Source of the DNA: Plantago ovata
Lineage: Eukaryota; Streptophyta; Magnoliopsida; Lamiales; Plantaginaceae
Length of the DNA stretch: 64,000 nt
Direction of reading: 5' to 3'
Assembly: GCA_028274465.1 (NCBI GenBank)
Contig: CM051456.1
Coordinates: 83,624,753-83,688,752, forward strand
In this document: positions 62,704 through 64,000 of the stretch, one piece after another
How positions within the stretch are numbered: position 1 is the stretch's first letter
Layout: each line of letters begins with the position of its first letter
Notes under the pieces: model-generated
The model's input: only the letters and a program-made list of their open reading frames with translations
What the model was told of the DNA's origin: nothing
Database searches by the model: none
Translations under genes and position numbers: made by a program

Positions 62704-64000
62704 TGTTAGGAAACTTGTAATTTTGATGAGCAATTAACCATGCTAAATTAAGGAAAGTCCAGTAATTAGTACTCTTAAGGTCCATAGGAATTTAGAATTT
62801 TAAGGACATTGTAAAAGAGGAACGTTTGCTGGTGACTTAGATTAGGTGTTAGTTAAGAAGGTCTTTACCGCGAATGATGTATTTTATTTTCTGAAAAGAA
62901 AATAACTTATTGATGCTGAATCTTATGATGTATCTTATTTTCTGAAAAGAGAATAACCTATTGAAGCATTTAGAAACCACTCAGAATCTTGAAGACTTTT
63001 GAAGATCTGAAGACTTGAAGAATTCGAAGATCTGAAGACTAGAAGATTGCTGAAGACTGGCATCTACAAAGGCACGTGTTACTCAGAAAGTGGAAAATTC
63101 AGCAACAGCATTGCATAAGTGAAAATCTGAAAGACAGAGTAGGTTGTGCTTGCTGAAACTGAGACTAACCACTTGCTGATGAAACATATGTGACCCCTTG
63201 CTGAAAGTACTTGAATTTGCGCTCCAATGTTACTGTTTGAATTCTATTCAAATATGCATTAAATGCAAAGCTTACACGCGAAGGACATGAAGACTAGAAG
63301 ACAAACAAAGACGCTGCTGAAAGTACAAAAGCAAGATAGTGAAATGTTAAGGAACAAAAGCCTTAGGATTTGAAATTTAAACGGCTCCTTACTTGCACTA
63401 CAAATAGAGGTCATCCGGCGAAGAGTTGAAGTGTGTCAACAACGTGATCAAACTCTCACTTGTGCTTAAAACTCACATACCTTCAAACTCTCTACATCTG
63501 CCATTGATCCGTTCCAAGACTTAAAGCTTGAAAAAGCTACTTGTGAAGAAGTAGAACAAACTCGGCTAAGAAATTAGTTAAGTGTTCTTTCTTTCGAACA
63601 AGAACAAGTATTGACACCAGAAACAATCAAACTTGTTTACTACAAAGTATTCCAAGTTGAGTTTCTTAGATTACTTGTTGTAACTGAATAAGTTATAATT
63701 AAGTTATCTCACCCCAAAACTCTCTAACTGCAAATACACCCTTTCAGGCGTGATATTCAGGGGGAACTTAATCGAGCATAGTTTTGCTGATTAAAAGTAC
63801 CAAGTTTGGTGGAGAACAAGGTTACGTTCTCTAGATTAGGTTGGAGACAAAGCAAGTGTGCTTTGGTTTCTGTTGAATCGCTCTAGATAGGAGATTGTAA
63901 GGAACTTCAATCATATCTTAGTGGATTTAGTCCTAGAAAGGACGAAGTGGATTAGTTGAGAGATTACGCCACTCTCAGATACCACTATAAAAGTGGTTGT
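62704..64000 (+). repeat. C1-family LTR running off the window
   Basis: Begins TGTTAGGAAAC and matches the first ~1,300 bp of the C1 LTR. It is more diverged than the two LTRs of C1, has two local duplications (62875-62953 and about 62985-63050), and its TATA box is CTACAAATAG. Whether it is a solo LTR or the 5' LTR of another element cannot be told. Confidence 0.8.

Overview
The window is plant nuclear DNA, most likely heterochromatin of a dicot-type genome, made almost entirely of nested LTR retrotransposons. Evidence: SIRE/Maximus-like and TNT1-94-like Copia polyproteins, a Tat-lineage Ty3/gypsy polyprotein with the extra RNase H domain, Athila-type gag and tRNA-Asp primer sites, a Stowaway-like MITE, and plant-style TATA boxes. 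I see no convincing host gene, tRNA, rRNA or CRISPR. The species cannot be named from this sequence.

Layout. 1-4135: 3' part of an Athila-like non-autonomous element (A1). 4202-4465: an old fragment of a SIRE-like LTR (family C1), cut by an inverted LTR tail of a second Copia family (C2', 4466-4740). 4741-62102: Copia element C2 (+). Inside the C2 leader sits a SIRE-like element C1 (8534-44205, target duplication TATGT). C1 holds two insertions: Athila-like A2 (14871-23287, duplication TATTC) and a Tat-lineage element D in minus orientation (25442-39033, duplication CTAGA). The 3' LTR of C2 is split by Athila-like A3 in minus orientation (50458-62031, duplication CCTGC), which has a threefold internal amplification. 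To the right lie inverted C2' remnants (62103-62703) and another C1 LTR that runs off the window (62704-64000).

How the parts work. C1 had gag, a pol (integrase, reverse transcriptase, RNase H) and a very long third ORF of the SIRE envelope-like position with its own upstream TATA box; all are now broken by stops or frameshifts, and the protease active site is gone. C2 has gag-protease, integrase and RT-RNase H, with stops. D is the youngest and least damaged: gag, protease-RT-RNase H-aRNase H and integrase on the minus strand, plus an intron-containing ORF on the opposite strand. The Athila-like family (A1-A3) has the same LTR but two unrelated gag modules and no RT or integrase, so it must have used enzymes from elsewhere.

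Hand-counted LTR divergence is about 1.4% for D and about 3% for C1, A2 and A3. The main second-look items are structural: GC stem-loop arrays upstream of the Athila TATA box, a cloverleaf-like inverted repeat inside A2, repeated PPT-like decamers behind hairpins, a structured C2 leader, three in-frame intron-like cassettes in the C1 third ORF, a 115-bp sequence shared across the C1 LTR boundary, a strand-biased GCTGA motif through C1, and the antisense gene of D.
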